Shown here: positions 1 through 5,799 of the stretch, piece by piece
Position numbering within the stretch: position 1 is the stretch's first letter
Layout of the letters: each line of letters begins with the position of its first letter
DNA from: Ascidiaceihabitans sp.
Lineage (GTDB): Bacteria; Pseudomonadota; Alphaproteobacteria; Rhodobacterales; Rhodobacteraceae
DNA: 8,645 nucleotides
Direction of reading: 5' to 3'
Assembly: GCA_023301665.1 (NCBI GenBank)
Contig: JALZUL010000128.1
Coordinates: 1 to 8,645 of the forward strand
Made by a program: the position numbers and the translations under genes
The notes under the pieces: generated by a model
The model's input: the letters and a program-made list of their open reading frames with translations, nothing else
The model's database searches: none
Told to the model about the DNA's origin: nothing

Positions 1-834
1 GTGGTTGAATTGGGCGCGCAATCGGGGCTTATCGTTCCATTGATCGCTGTGCATTTGTTTGTGTTCTACTTTGGGATCATGGCTGATGTTACGCCGCCGG
101 TTGGTTTGGCGAGCTTTGCTGCCGCAGCGGTTTCGGGTGGCGATGCGATCAAAACCGGTTTTGTCGCGTTCTTTTACAGCCTGCGCACCGTGGCGTTGCC
201 GTTCGTGTTTATCTTTAACACTGACTTGCTGTTGATCGATGTGACTTGGGCGCAGGGCATATTGGTCTTTGTGACCGCATCCATTGCAATCTTGGTCTTT
301 ACGGCCGGAACGATGGGATGGTTCCTGACCAAAAGCCGGATTTACGAGAGCGTTGCTCTGATTTTGATCGCTTTCGCTTTGTTCCGTCCTGATTTTGTGA
401 TGGATCGCATTCAACCGCCGTTCCAACAGGTCGCGCCATCTGCCTTTAGTGAGGCTTTGGGCAATGCGTCCGAAGGCGATGAGCTGCGTTTGGTTGTCTC
501 TGGTCCCGATTTTGACACAGGCGACATCAAAGAGACAACGCTGGTGCTGCCAGTTGGTGCAGGCACCGCAGATGAGCGTTTGACGGCATCAGGTTTGCTG
601 TTGTTGGAGGAGGAGGGGATTACAAAGATGGACGAACCCTCTTTTGGCTCTCCATTCTCAACACCGCTCGGCAGTTTTGATTTTTATGCGGATGAGCCTG
701 TGCAAATCGCATCGGTCCAAGCGCCTGCAAATCAAATGGCCAAAGAGCTTGTCTTTATCCCGGCGTTGATCTTCTTGTTGTTCATCGCCTTTCTACAACG
801 CGCTCGCGTGTCACGTGAAGGAGTTCCAGCATGA
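1..834 (+). CDS. Fused TRAP transporter permease (DctQM-type), C-terminal part
   Basis: This is the C-terminal 277 residues of an inner-membrane TRAP permease that would use an ion gradient to import a solute delivered by a periplasmic binding protein. The frame is open at base 1, so the GTG there is probably an internal codon and the N-terminus lies outside. Residues about 10-45 carry the end of the large (DctM) domain, with the signature DVTPPVGLASFAAAAVSGGD. Hydrophobic segments follow at about 53-75, 84-108 and 112-130. Next comes a polar stretch (about 131-245) and a last membrane segment (about 248-266) before a short basic tail. This tail architecture is typical of the 4TM/12TM fused TRAP permeases that carry a DUF3394 region. 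The stop overlaps the next gene by ATGA, so the two are translationally coupled. The substrate cannot be read from this part, and no binding-protein gene for it is in the window. Confidence 0.88.
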   Translation: MVELGAQSGLIVPLIAVHLFVFYFGIMADVTPPVGLASFAAAAVSGGDAIKTGFVAFFYSLRTVALPFVFIFNTDLLLIDVTWAQGILVFVTASIAILVFTAGTMGWFLTKSRIYESVALILIAFALFRPDFVMDRIQPPFQQVAPSAFSEALGNASEGDELRLVVSGPDFDTGDIKETTLVLPVGAGTADERLTASGLLLLEEEGITKMDEPSFGSPFSTPLGSFDFYADEPVQIASVQAPANQMAKELVFIPALIFLLFIAFLQRARVSREGVPA

Positions 835-1262
835 GCAATTCAGTTTTATGCGCCGTCGATATCAGCAACGGTGAAGATGATCTCAACGTTATACAAAAGG
901 CCGCCCAATTGGCGGCCTTGGACGGCGCCCAACTTGATGTGATTGCGGTTGTTCCTGATTTCGGGATTAGCCAAGTCGGATCGTTTTTCGGAAAAGATCA
1001 TCACGACAAGATGGTGAAGGACGCCAAGGTTCATCTCAATCAGGTCGTGAGCAAAGCGCTGGATCTCGAACAAAATGCCAAGGTGAGGCATATTGTGGCC
1101 ACCGGCCGCGTCTATGACGAAGTGTTGGGGCTGGCAAAAAAGACCAAAGCGAACATGATCGTGGTTGGCGCGCATAAAGCCGATTTGGCGGATTACTTGC
1201 TGGGGCCTAACGCTGCGCGGATTGTTCGCCACGCGACATGTTCGGTTCATGTGGTGCGCTGA
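831..1262 (+). CDS. Universal stress protein (UspA family), TRAP-associated TeaD-like
   Basis: This 143-residue cytoplasmic protein has a single Usp domain of alpha/beta nucleotide-binding fold. The N-terminal strand VLCAVDIS, the ATGRVYDEVL segment (about 90-99) and the C-terminal VVGAHK...LLGPNAARIVRHATCSV segment (111-139) match the family along its whole length. The C-terminal segment departs from the usual ATP-binding pattern G-2x-G-9x-G-(S/T). The second Gly is Lys116, the following spacer is one residue shorter, and Ser/Thr after the last Gly is Pro126. I recall the same LLGPNAAR variant from TeaD, the Usp that modulates the TeaABC ectoine TRAP transporter. Its ATG overlaps the permease stop (ATGA), and AAGGAG lies 7 bases upstream (818-823). 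A regulatory partner role for the upstream transporter is therefore inferred. ATP binding is not certain. Confidence 0.9.
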   Translation: MSNSVLCAVDISNGEDDLNVIQKAAQLAALDGAQLDVIAVVPDFGISQVGSFFGKDHHDKMVKDAKVHLNQVVSKALDLEQNAKVRHIVATGRVYDEVLGLAKKTKANMIVVGAHKADLADYLLGPNAARIVRHATCSVHVVR

Positions 1263-1432
1263 AAGCCGGGCGCTTTGAGCGTGAGCAAGTCGTTTAGGGG
1301 GAGGGTTAGACAGCCTTCCAACGCACACTGTTAGGCTTGTTTGCGTCGCGACAGAGGTTTCTTAATGAGGCGACATAAATGATGGTGCCTTTTGATAGAA
1401 ATCTCTCGTCGTTTTAGCGTTTTGCGCGATTT
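1263..1432. other. Convergent spacer without a gene
   Basis: These 170 bases separate the universal stress gene from the GntR gene, whose 3' ends face each other. I see no credible ORF or RNA gene. A 5-bp AAAGC/GCTTT hairpin right after the stress gene stop (1262-1276) is too weak, and lacks a T-run, to be called a terminator. A longer inverted repeat lies at the right end and is listed separately. Confidence 0.5.
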
Positions 1433-1436
1433 CTAT
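1395..1436. repeat. 9-bp inverted repeat overlapping the gntR stop codon
   Basis: ATAGAAATC (1395-1403) and GATTTCTAT (1428-1436) are perfect inverted copies separated by 24 bases. The right arm contains the TAG stop of the GntR gene (1433-1435 on the minus strand). A loop of 24 bases and no T-run on either side make an intrinsic terminator unlikely. It could protect an mRNA 3' end or be chance. Confidence 0.4.
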
Positions 1437-2146
1437 TCGAAATAATGCGGGTGGGTTTCGTGAATGAAATCGATTGTCGCATCAAGGCGGCTCAAGTGCT
1501 TGCGGATGGTTGACTGGGCTTGCTCTAAGTTGCCAGAGGCCATGCCATTGGCGATTTGATGATGGTCGGCCAAAACGGATTTGGCTTCGCGATCTTTGGT
1601 TAAGCTTAGAACGCACAGGCGGTCGACTTGTTGTTTGCATTGTAAGATCACGTCGAAGGCCATTGGCGTCCCGCTGAGTTCACAGACCAAACGGTGGAAT
1701 TCATAATCTTGAGCGTGGAATGCTGTTAGGTTTCCGCTGTTTATCGCTTGTTCTTGCAGTTCTAGATTGGCTTCCAGCTTGGCTTGGCGTTCCAAATTCC
1801 AAAGTTGGATAGCACAGCGCGTGACTTCGAGCTCTACGGACAGACGTACGAAACGTGCATGAGTAATGCGATCCATCGAAAAACCGCGAACCTCAGTGGC
1901 CTTTTGCGGGCGAATGAGCAGCAAGTCCTGATTGCCAAGTTTGGTAAACGCATTGCGAACAGGTTGTCGTGAGACGCCAAAGCGGCGGGCCACCTCTGTT
2001 TCGCTTAACTTTGTGCCCGGAAGAATCTTGAGGGTCTGAATCTCGTCGTGAAGCGTTTCGTAAACCGCGTCAGTGCTTGTTCGCCTTACAATATCTTCCA
2101 CTTTTTCTCTTTGCCTCAATTCAATTTCAAGTACTGTGTGAAACAT
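1433..2146 (-). CDS. GntR-family transcriptional regulator, FCD (FadR/VanR) subfamily
   Basis: This 237-residue DNA-binding protein probably represses the divergent TRAP operon until a small organic acid binds. The winged-helix domain spans about residues 25-90. Its recognition region is SETEVARRFGVSRQPVRNAF (48-67), the classical GntR pattern. An all-helical FCD ligand domain follows (about 95-230). Candidate metal or ligand residues in the usual FCD places are Asp147, His151, His195 or His196, and His217. Length fits the family. The ATG at 2146 has no clear Shine-Dalgarno. An in-frame GTG at codon 16, preceded by AGG some 12 bases away, is a weaker alternative that would still leave the HTH intact. 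The gene is divergent from dctP across 270 bases holding repeated FadR-like motifs, which points to local control and perhaps autoregulation. The effector is unknown. Confidence 0.93.
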   Translation of the reverse strand: MFHTVLEIELRQREKVEDIVRRTSTDAVYETLHDEIQTLKILPGTKLSETEVARRFGVSRQPVRNAFTKLGNQDLLLIRPQKATEVRGFSMDRITHARFVRLSVELEVTRCAIQLWNLERQAKLEANLELQEQAINSGNLTAFHAQDYEFHRLVCELSGTPMAFDVILQCKQQVDRLCVLSLTKDREAKSVLADHHQIANGMASGNLEQAQSTIRKHLSRLDATIDFIHETHPHYFE

Positions 2147-2231
2147 CAGGTCAGTGTGACGTGACCGAAAACAGCCGCTAGCCGCTTGTTTTCAAAGTGT
2201 TTCAACCTGCGCGTTGCGTATTGCTAACATG

Positions 2232-2248
2232 TTGAGTGATTAACTCAA
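2232..2248. repeat. Inverted repeat TTGAGT-N5-ACTCAA, possible operator
   Basis: Perfect 6-bp arms (2232-2237 and 2243-2248) flank GATTA. The repeat sits 29 bases upstream of the predicted -35 of the dctP promoter, and 85 bases from the gntR start. It differs from the GGATACTA motif, so it could bind a second factor or be an RNA hairpin in neither known transcript. The evidence is symmetry and position only. Confidence 0.35.
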
Positions 2249-2255
2249 AGTAAAT

Positions 2256-2265
2256 TGGGATACTA
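2256..2265. promoter_or_regulatory. Putative GntR operator, copy 1 (TGGGATACTA)
   Basis: TGGGATACTA resembles the partly symmetric FadR-subfamily operator pattern t.GTa.tAC.a, except that the first inner T is G. The same motif recurs 31 bases downstream, about three helical turns. This copy lies just upstream of the predicted -35 box. Assignment to the adjacent GntR protein is inference from motif and proximity. Confidence 0.45.
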
Positions 2266-2276
2266 GGCACCCACTA

Positions 2277-2306
2277 TTGACAATACTTGGATACTAGTCT
2301 TCTAAT
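2277..2306 (+). promoter_or_regulatory. Predicted sigma-70-type promoter of the TRAP operon
   Basis: TTGACA (2277-2282) is a perfect -35 box. It is followed after 18 bases by TCTAAT (2301-2306), five of six matches to TATAAT. Transcription would begin near 2313 and give a leader of about 105 bases before dctP. The spacer contains the second operator-like motif, so a bound repressor would cover the promoter. Confidence 0.55.
2287..2296. promoter_or_regulatory. Putative GntR operator, copy 2 (TTGGATACTA) inside the promoter spacer
   Basis: This second copy shares the nonamer GGATACTAG (2289-2297) exactly with copy 1 (2258-2266). It lies entirely between the -35 and -10 hexamers. Binding here would block RNA polymerase, the usual mode of repression by FCD-type GntR proteins. 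Confidence 0.5.
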
Positions 2307-2416
2307 CGTGTCAACAGTGATTCCGGCTCAGGGGGAGGGCAGGCAATCGGGGAGATTGGCTGGATATCCTTCAAACGAGTCAGAACCTGTCTAATGAAAA
2401 ACGGGGAGGAGAACCC

Positions 2417-3403
2417 ATGACTTTTAACTTGAAAACTTCGCTTTACGCGACCGCTACAGCTGTAGCTCTTGCTGCAACATCCGCATCAGCTGCTGACAAC
2501 TGGCGCGCTTGGAACGTTCACCAAGAAGGCCACCCAAACTACGCAGCGATGGATATGTTCGCTGAATTGGTGGAAGCACGTACTGGCGGCGAAGTCAGCA
2601 TCGAAGTGTTCCACGGCGGCGTATTGGGCAGCCAGCCTGACGCTCTTGAGCAAGTTCAGCTCGGTGCGATTGACGCAGGTAACTTCAACCTTGGCCCAAT
2701 CGGTCCAATCGTAAAAGAAGCCAACCTTGTTTCTTTGCCATTCATCTTCCGCGACGTGCCACACATGTTCCGCGTTCTTGATGGCGACGCAGGTGATGCG
2801 ATCTCTGGCGCGATGTCCGAAGCTGGCCTTTTGCCAATCGGTTGGTTCGACGCTGGCGCGCGTTCTTTCTACAACAACACGGGCCCAATCAACTCACCTG
2901 ACGACGTTTCCGGCATGAAAATCCGCGTCATGAACAACGATTTGTTCACAGGCATGGTTAACGCGATGGGCGGCAACGGTACACCAATGGCATTTGCCGA
3001 AGTTTACCAAGCGTTGAGCACAGGCGTTGTAGATGGCGCAGAAAACAACCTGCCATCCTTTGAATCAGTAGGCCACTTTGAAGTTGCTGGTTACTACTCT
3101 TTGTCTGAGCACCTGATCATTCCTGAGTGCATCTGCGTGAACACAGCCAAGTTCGAAGCTTTGTCCGATGATATGCAAGCGGCCGTTCGCTCTGCTGCGG
3201 AAGATGCGTCTACATTCCAGCACGCACTTTGGGCTCAGCAGACTGAAGCAAGCCGTACAGCGGTTGCTGCTGCGGGTGTTAAAATCAACTCAATCGCCGA
3301 CAAAGGCCCATTCCAAGCCGCCATGGCACCTGTGTACGCTGACTACATTGCAGCGAACCCAGACATGGAAGCACTGATCGTAGCAGCTCAAGAAACTGAG
3401 TAA
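2417..3403 (+). CDS. dctP: TRAP transporter substrate-binding protein, DctP family
   Basis: This periplasmic solute receptor delivers its ligand to the DctQM permease encoded just downstream. The 328 residues begin with a Sec signal peptide: Lys6, then a hydrophobic core (about 8-22), with likely cleavage after ASA (25). The mature part carries family hallmarks: the G-M-K-I-R segment with Arg170, the usual salt-bridge Arg for an acidic group of the ligand; and YQALSTGVVDGAENN (197-211), the conserved signature. Arg149 in GARSFYNN may also face the ligand. Length is normal. The start is fixed by GGGGAGGAG at 2403-2411. Codon choice is strikingly regular (many AAC, TTC, GGC, CCA), as expected of an abundant protein. 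It is first in a five-gene operon and followed by a strong hairpin that may keep its level above that of the permease. The ligand is unknown; an acid such as a carboxylate or sulfonate is inferred. Confidence 0.95.
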   Translation: MTFNLKTSLYATATAVALAATSASAADNWRAWNVHQEGHPNYAAMDMFAELVEARTGGEVSIEVFHGGVLGSQPDALEQVQLGAIDAGNFNLGPIGPIVKEANLVSLPFIFRDVPHMFRVLDGDAGDAISGAMSEAGLLPIGWFDAGARSFYNNTGPINSPDDVSGMKIRVMNNDLFTGMVNAMGGNGTPMAFAEVYQALSTGVVDGAENNLPSFESVGHFEVAGYYSLSEHLIIPECICVNTAKFEALSDDMQAAVRSAAEDASTFQHALWAQQTEASRTAVAAAGVKINSIADKGPFQAAMAPVYADYIAANPDMEALIVAAQETE

Positions 3404-3422
3404 GCTATCTTAATCAGACACT

Positions 3423-3453
3423 GTTGCGCCCGGCTCTTTAGGCCGGGCGCAAC
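3423..3453 (+). promoter_or_regulatory. Perfect 12-bp hairpin between dctP and dctQ
   Basis: GTTGCGCCCGGC (3423-3434) pairs with GCCGGGCGCAAC (3442-3453) without mismatch around the 7-base loop TCTTTAG. No T-run follows, so it is not a standard terminator. It ends 7 bases before the dctQ ribosome site. The likely role, by analogy with other binding-protein transporter operons, is to stabilise the dctP mRNA 3' end or to attenuate, giving more receptor than permease. Confidence 0.8.
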
Positions 3454-3459
3454 TAATTT

Positions 3460-3463
3460 AGGA
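3460..3463 (+). promoter_or_regulatory. Ribosome site AGGA that decides the dctQ start
   Basis: AGGA lies 8 bases upstream of the ATG at 3472. It overlaps, or directly abuts, the earlier in-frame ATG at 3463, which would leave that codon without a usable Shine-Dalgarno. Confidence 0.55.
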
Positions 3464-3471
3464 TGAGTGAA

Positions 3472-3999
3472 ATGAGCGATATGCAAGAGCCCCACGCGGG
3501 CCTCGAACTAATGGACAAGATTTACGGCTGGATGGTAAATATTGTTAAGGTTGTAACTGGTTTTGCCTTGGTCTTACTGACCGTCTTGCTGGGGTATCAG
3601 GTTTTTGGGCGATACGTGTTGAACGATACACCGACTTGGGTTGATCCACTGTCGTTGCTTATGATTATGCTGATCGCATTTCTTGGCGCGGCGAATGGTG
3701 TGCAGGAACATACACATCTTTCCGTTGCGATTTTCCGCAATATTGCACCCCCGAAAGTACGCACGGCGATGGTTTTGCTGACAGATGTCATTATGGCCAC
3801 GTTTGGTGCCGTCTTGCTTTGGTACGGTGTGCTTTACACGGCTTCAAGATGGCCAAACAAAATCCCACTTATTGGTCTGTCAGAAGGCTGGCGCCCTCTG
3901 CCGTTGACCATCTTTGGCGGGATGATTCTTCTTTTCTCTCTTGGGCACATTGCTCGGGTACTTCTTAAGCGCGATCACCGCGTCGACAGCATCGAATAA
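3472..3999 (+). CDS. dctQ: TRAP transporter small permease, DctQ family
   Basis: This four-helix inner-membrane subunit partners DctM and helps dock the binding protein. Counting from the ATG at 3472 it has 175 residues, normal for the family. An earlier in-frame ATG at 3463 would add three residues but lacks a spaced ribosome site. Numbering from 3463, hydrophobic helices fall at about 28-48, 62-80, 100-122 and 146-168. The family region QVFGRYVLNDTPTWVDPLS (46-64) ends the first helix, and GAANGVQEHTHLSV (75-88) follows the second. Many relatives have Glu after the Trp of this region; here it reads WVDP. A charged tail (KRDHRVDSIE) ends the protein. It lies 9 bases before dctM in the same operon. 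The call is secure at family level, but says nothing of substrate. Confidence 0.92.
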   Translation: MSDMQEPHAGLELMDKIYGWMVNIVKVVTGFALVLLTVLLGYQVFGRYVLNDTPTWVDPLSLLMIMLIAFLGAANGVQEHTHLSVAIFRNIAPPKVRTAMVLLTDVIMATFGAVLLWYGVLYTASRWPNKIPLIGLSEGWRPLPLTIFGGMILLFSLGHIARVLLKRDHRVDSIE

Positions 4000-4008
4000 A
4001 GGTCAAAT

Positions 4009-5292
4009 ATGGGACTTCTACTACTTCTCGGGGTTTTTGCCCTTTGCGTGACCATTGGTGCACCTGTTGCGTTCGCCCTTGGCATTTCGGCTCTCAGTGC
4101 GATCTGGTTCGAAGGTCTGCCAATGCAGCTCGGCCTACAGCGTATCGTTGCTGGCATTAACGTATTCTCACTGCTGGCAATTCCATTCTTTATCTTCGCT
4201 GGTGAACTGATGTTCCATGGCGGCATTGCGATGCGGTTGGTGAAATTCGCACAATCCGCAGTTGGCGCTGTACGCGGCGGCTTGGGCATTGTGAACGTGT
4301 TCTCATCCATGCTGTTTGGCGGCATTTCTGGGTCTGCCATCGCGGATATCTCTGCGTTGGGTTCGATCCTTATTCCGGTGATGAAAGACAAAGGGTACGA
4401 TGCGGATTATGCGGTGAATGTGACGGTGACGTCATCTATCGCGGGTATCATCATTCCACCTAGTCACAACATGATCATCTTTGCGATTGCCACTGGCGGC
4501 GCGGTGTCCATCGAACGCCTGTTCCTGGCGGGCGTTGTACCAGGTGTGTTGATGTGTTCTTGTCTGGCGGCTGCGGCCTATATCGTTGCTGTTAAGCGTG
4601 GCTACGCTGCAGAAAAGTTCCCGGGCTGGGCTGCATTGTTCTACTCTTTCATCGGCGCGATCCCTGGCTTGTTGACAGCTGTGATCATTGTTGGCGGTGT
4701 TTTGAGCGGTATTTTCACCGTAACAGAATCCGGTGCCTTTGGGGCGATCTATGCCTTTGTCGTTACGTTGTTGGTTTATCGATCTATCACATGGGCCAAC
4801 TTTAAAACCGCGGTTGTATCATCGGTTAAGACGACGTCGATGGTTATGATCTTGATCGCATGTGCCGCGGCGTTCGCCTACATGCTGACGTTCTACCGTG
4901 TTCCAACCAAAATGGTCGATCTGCTAACGGGGATAACGGATAATCCAATCCTGATCCTTTTGATGATCAACTTGGTTCTACTGATGCTGGGTATGATCAT
5001 GGATATGGCTGCGCTGATCCTGATCTGTACACCGATCTTCTTGCCGGTTGCTGTGGCTTTGGGCATGGATCCGGTTCAGTTCGGTATGGTGTTGCTGGTG
5101 AACCTTGGTTTGGGGCTGTGTACGCCGCCGGTTGGATCATGTCTGTTCGTTGGATGTGCGGTTGGTAAGTTGCCAATGGAGACGGCGATCAAGACGATCT
5201 GGCCTTTCTACTTTGCGATTTTCGCGGCCTTGATGTTGATCACGTTTGTTCCAGCAATTTCTTTGACGTTGCCGAACCTTCTGGTCAAGTAA
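4009..5292 (+). CDS. dctM: TRAP transporter large permease, DctM family
   Basis: This is the membrane channel subunit of the tripartite transporter, in the ion-transporter superfamily, coupling solute entry to sodium or proton flow. It has 427 residues, standard length, and is almost wholly hydrophobic with about twelve membrane segments. Diagnostic stretches are LLAIPFFIFAGELM (55-68), the first half motif GGISGSAIADISALGSILIP (104-123) followed by MKDKGYDADYAV, the hairpin region GIIIPPSHNMIIFA (146-159), and the second half motif GLGLCTPPVGSCLFVGCAVG (367-386). AAAGG at 3998-4002 precedes the ATG, and the gene starts only 9 bases after dctQ, which supports co-transcription. A 10-bp hairpin follows the stop, before the next operon gene. 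No damage or truncation is visible. Confidence 0.96.
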   Translation: MGLLLLLGVFALCVTIGAPVAFALGISALSAIWFEGLPMQLGLQRIVAGINVFSLLAIPFFIFAGELMFHGGIAMRLVKFAQSAVGAVRGGLGIVNVFSSMLFGGISGSAIADISALGSILIPVMKDKGYDADYAVNVTVTSSIAGIIIPPSHNMIIFAIATGGAVSIERLFLAGVVPGVLMCSCLAAAAYIVAVKRGYAAEKFPGWAALFYSFIGAIPGLLTAVIIVGGVLSGIFTVTESGAFGAIYAFVVTLLVYRSITWANFKTAVVSSVKTTSMVMILIACAAAFAYMLTFYRVPTKMVDLLTGITDNPILILLMINLVLLMLGMIMDMAALILICTPIFLPVAVALGMDPVQFGMVLLVNLGLGLCTPPVGSCLFVGCAVGKLPMETAIKTIWPFYFAIFAALMLITFVPAISLTLPNLLVK

Positions 5293-5299
5293 ATCGACC

Positions 5300-5323
5300 T
5301 CTGTAGCGCTTGGGCGCTACAGA
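5300..5323 (+). promoter_or_regulatory. Perfect 10-bp hairpin between dctM and the DUF336 gene
   Basis: TCTGTAGCGC (5300-5309) pairs exactly with GCGCTACAGA (5314-5323) around the tetraloop TTGG. It lies 8 bases after the dctM stop. There is no T-run, and the next ribosome site is 16 bases further on. An RNA-stability or partial-attenuation role separating transporter from enzyme expression is inferred. Confidence 0.7.
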
Positions 5324-5350
5324 ACTCCACAAAAGATTTAGGAGAAAAAG

Positions 5351-5770
5351 ATGCTCACACTTAAACGTCTAGACTTGATGGATGCGCAAGCTGTGATCGC
5401 TGGTGCGCGCGCCGAAGCCGAGCAAATTGGCGTGCCGATGTGCATCGCAGTGACAGATGAAAGCGGCAACTTGCTCGCATTTGAACGAATGGACGGCGGT
5501 AAAATCCCAAGCGTCACGATCGCAATCGATAAAAGTTACACGGCAGCTGGGATTCGCAAAGGCACCCATCAGCTAGGTGAGGGCGCGCAGCCTGACAAAC
5601 CAGTTTACGGGATTTTCGCGACTGTAGGTGGGCGGATGATCACCATCGCTGGCGGTCTGCCCATTGAGGTTGACGGAGAAATTGTAGGGGCTATCGGGGT
5701 AAGTTCCGGAACCCCGACGCAAGATCGCGAAGTGGCTCAGGCTGGAATCGACGCCCTTCTTAACACATAA
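5351..5770 (+). CDS. GlcG/HbpS-like protein (DUF336, 'heme-binding' family)
   Basis: This 139-residue single-domain protein has no signal peptide, so it is probably cytoplasmic. It matches the GlcG/HbpS family along its length: the N-terminal helix with A-x-x-A spacing and VPMCIAVTDESGNLLAFERMDG (28-49), a strand-turn-strand that is a hallmark, then IAIDKSYTA (57-65), and the C-terminal GGLPIEVDGEIVGAIGVSSGTPTQD (101-125). Relatives usually read GVSGG here; this one has GVSSG. Family members are found next to glycolate, propanediol and other small-acid or alcohol catabolic genes. HbpS binds haem and GlcG has no settled function, so no reaction is assigned. AGGAG at 5340-5344 supports the start. 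It is fourth in the TRAP operon, 29 bases before the dehydrogenase, which suggests an accessory role in handling the imported compound. Confidence 0.88.
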   Translation: MLTLKRLDLMDAQAVIAGARAEAEQIGVPMCIAVTDESGNLLAFERMDGGKIPSVTIAIDKSYTAAGIRKGTHQLGEGAQPDKPVYGIFATVGGRMITIAGGLPIEVDGEIVGAIGVSSGTPTQDREVAQAGIDALLNT

Positions 5771-5799
5771 AATTAGAATAAGCTTTCTAGGAGATAGAT

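Larger units (their letters stand above)
2147..2416. promoter_or_regulatory. Divergent control region and dctP leader
   Basis: These 270 bases between gntR (leftward) and dctP (rightward) hold the rightward promoter and two operator-like motifs (listed separately). About 105 bases of untranslated leader end in a strong GGGGAGGAG ribosome site (2403-2411) 5 bases before the dctP ATG. The leader contains the perfect 8-bp palindrome GGATATCC (2362-2369). I found no convincing leftward promoter for gntR, and no riboswitch fold that I recognise. Confidence 0.6.

Noticed and set aside
1262..1276. AAAGC/GCTTT hairpin after the stress gene as a terminator
   Set aside because: There are only five pairs and no T-run after it, so it is too weak to call.
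846..1328. 160-codon open frame on the minus strand opposite the universal stress gene
   Set aside because: It is a shadow of a clearly recognised gene. The translation has no family features and is rich in residues expected from antisense reading, and no ribosome site supports it.
1344..1353. GTCGCGAC palindrome as an operator
   Set aside because: It is an eight-base palindrome in a convergent spacer with no promoter near it, so chance is the simpler explanation.
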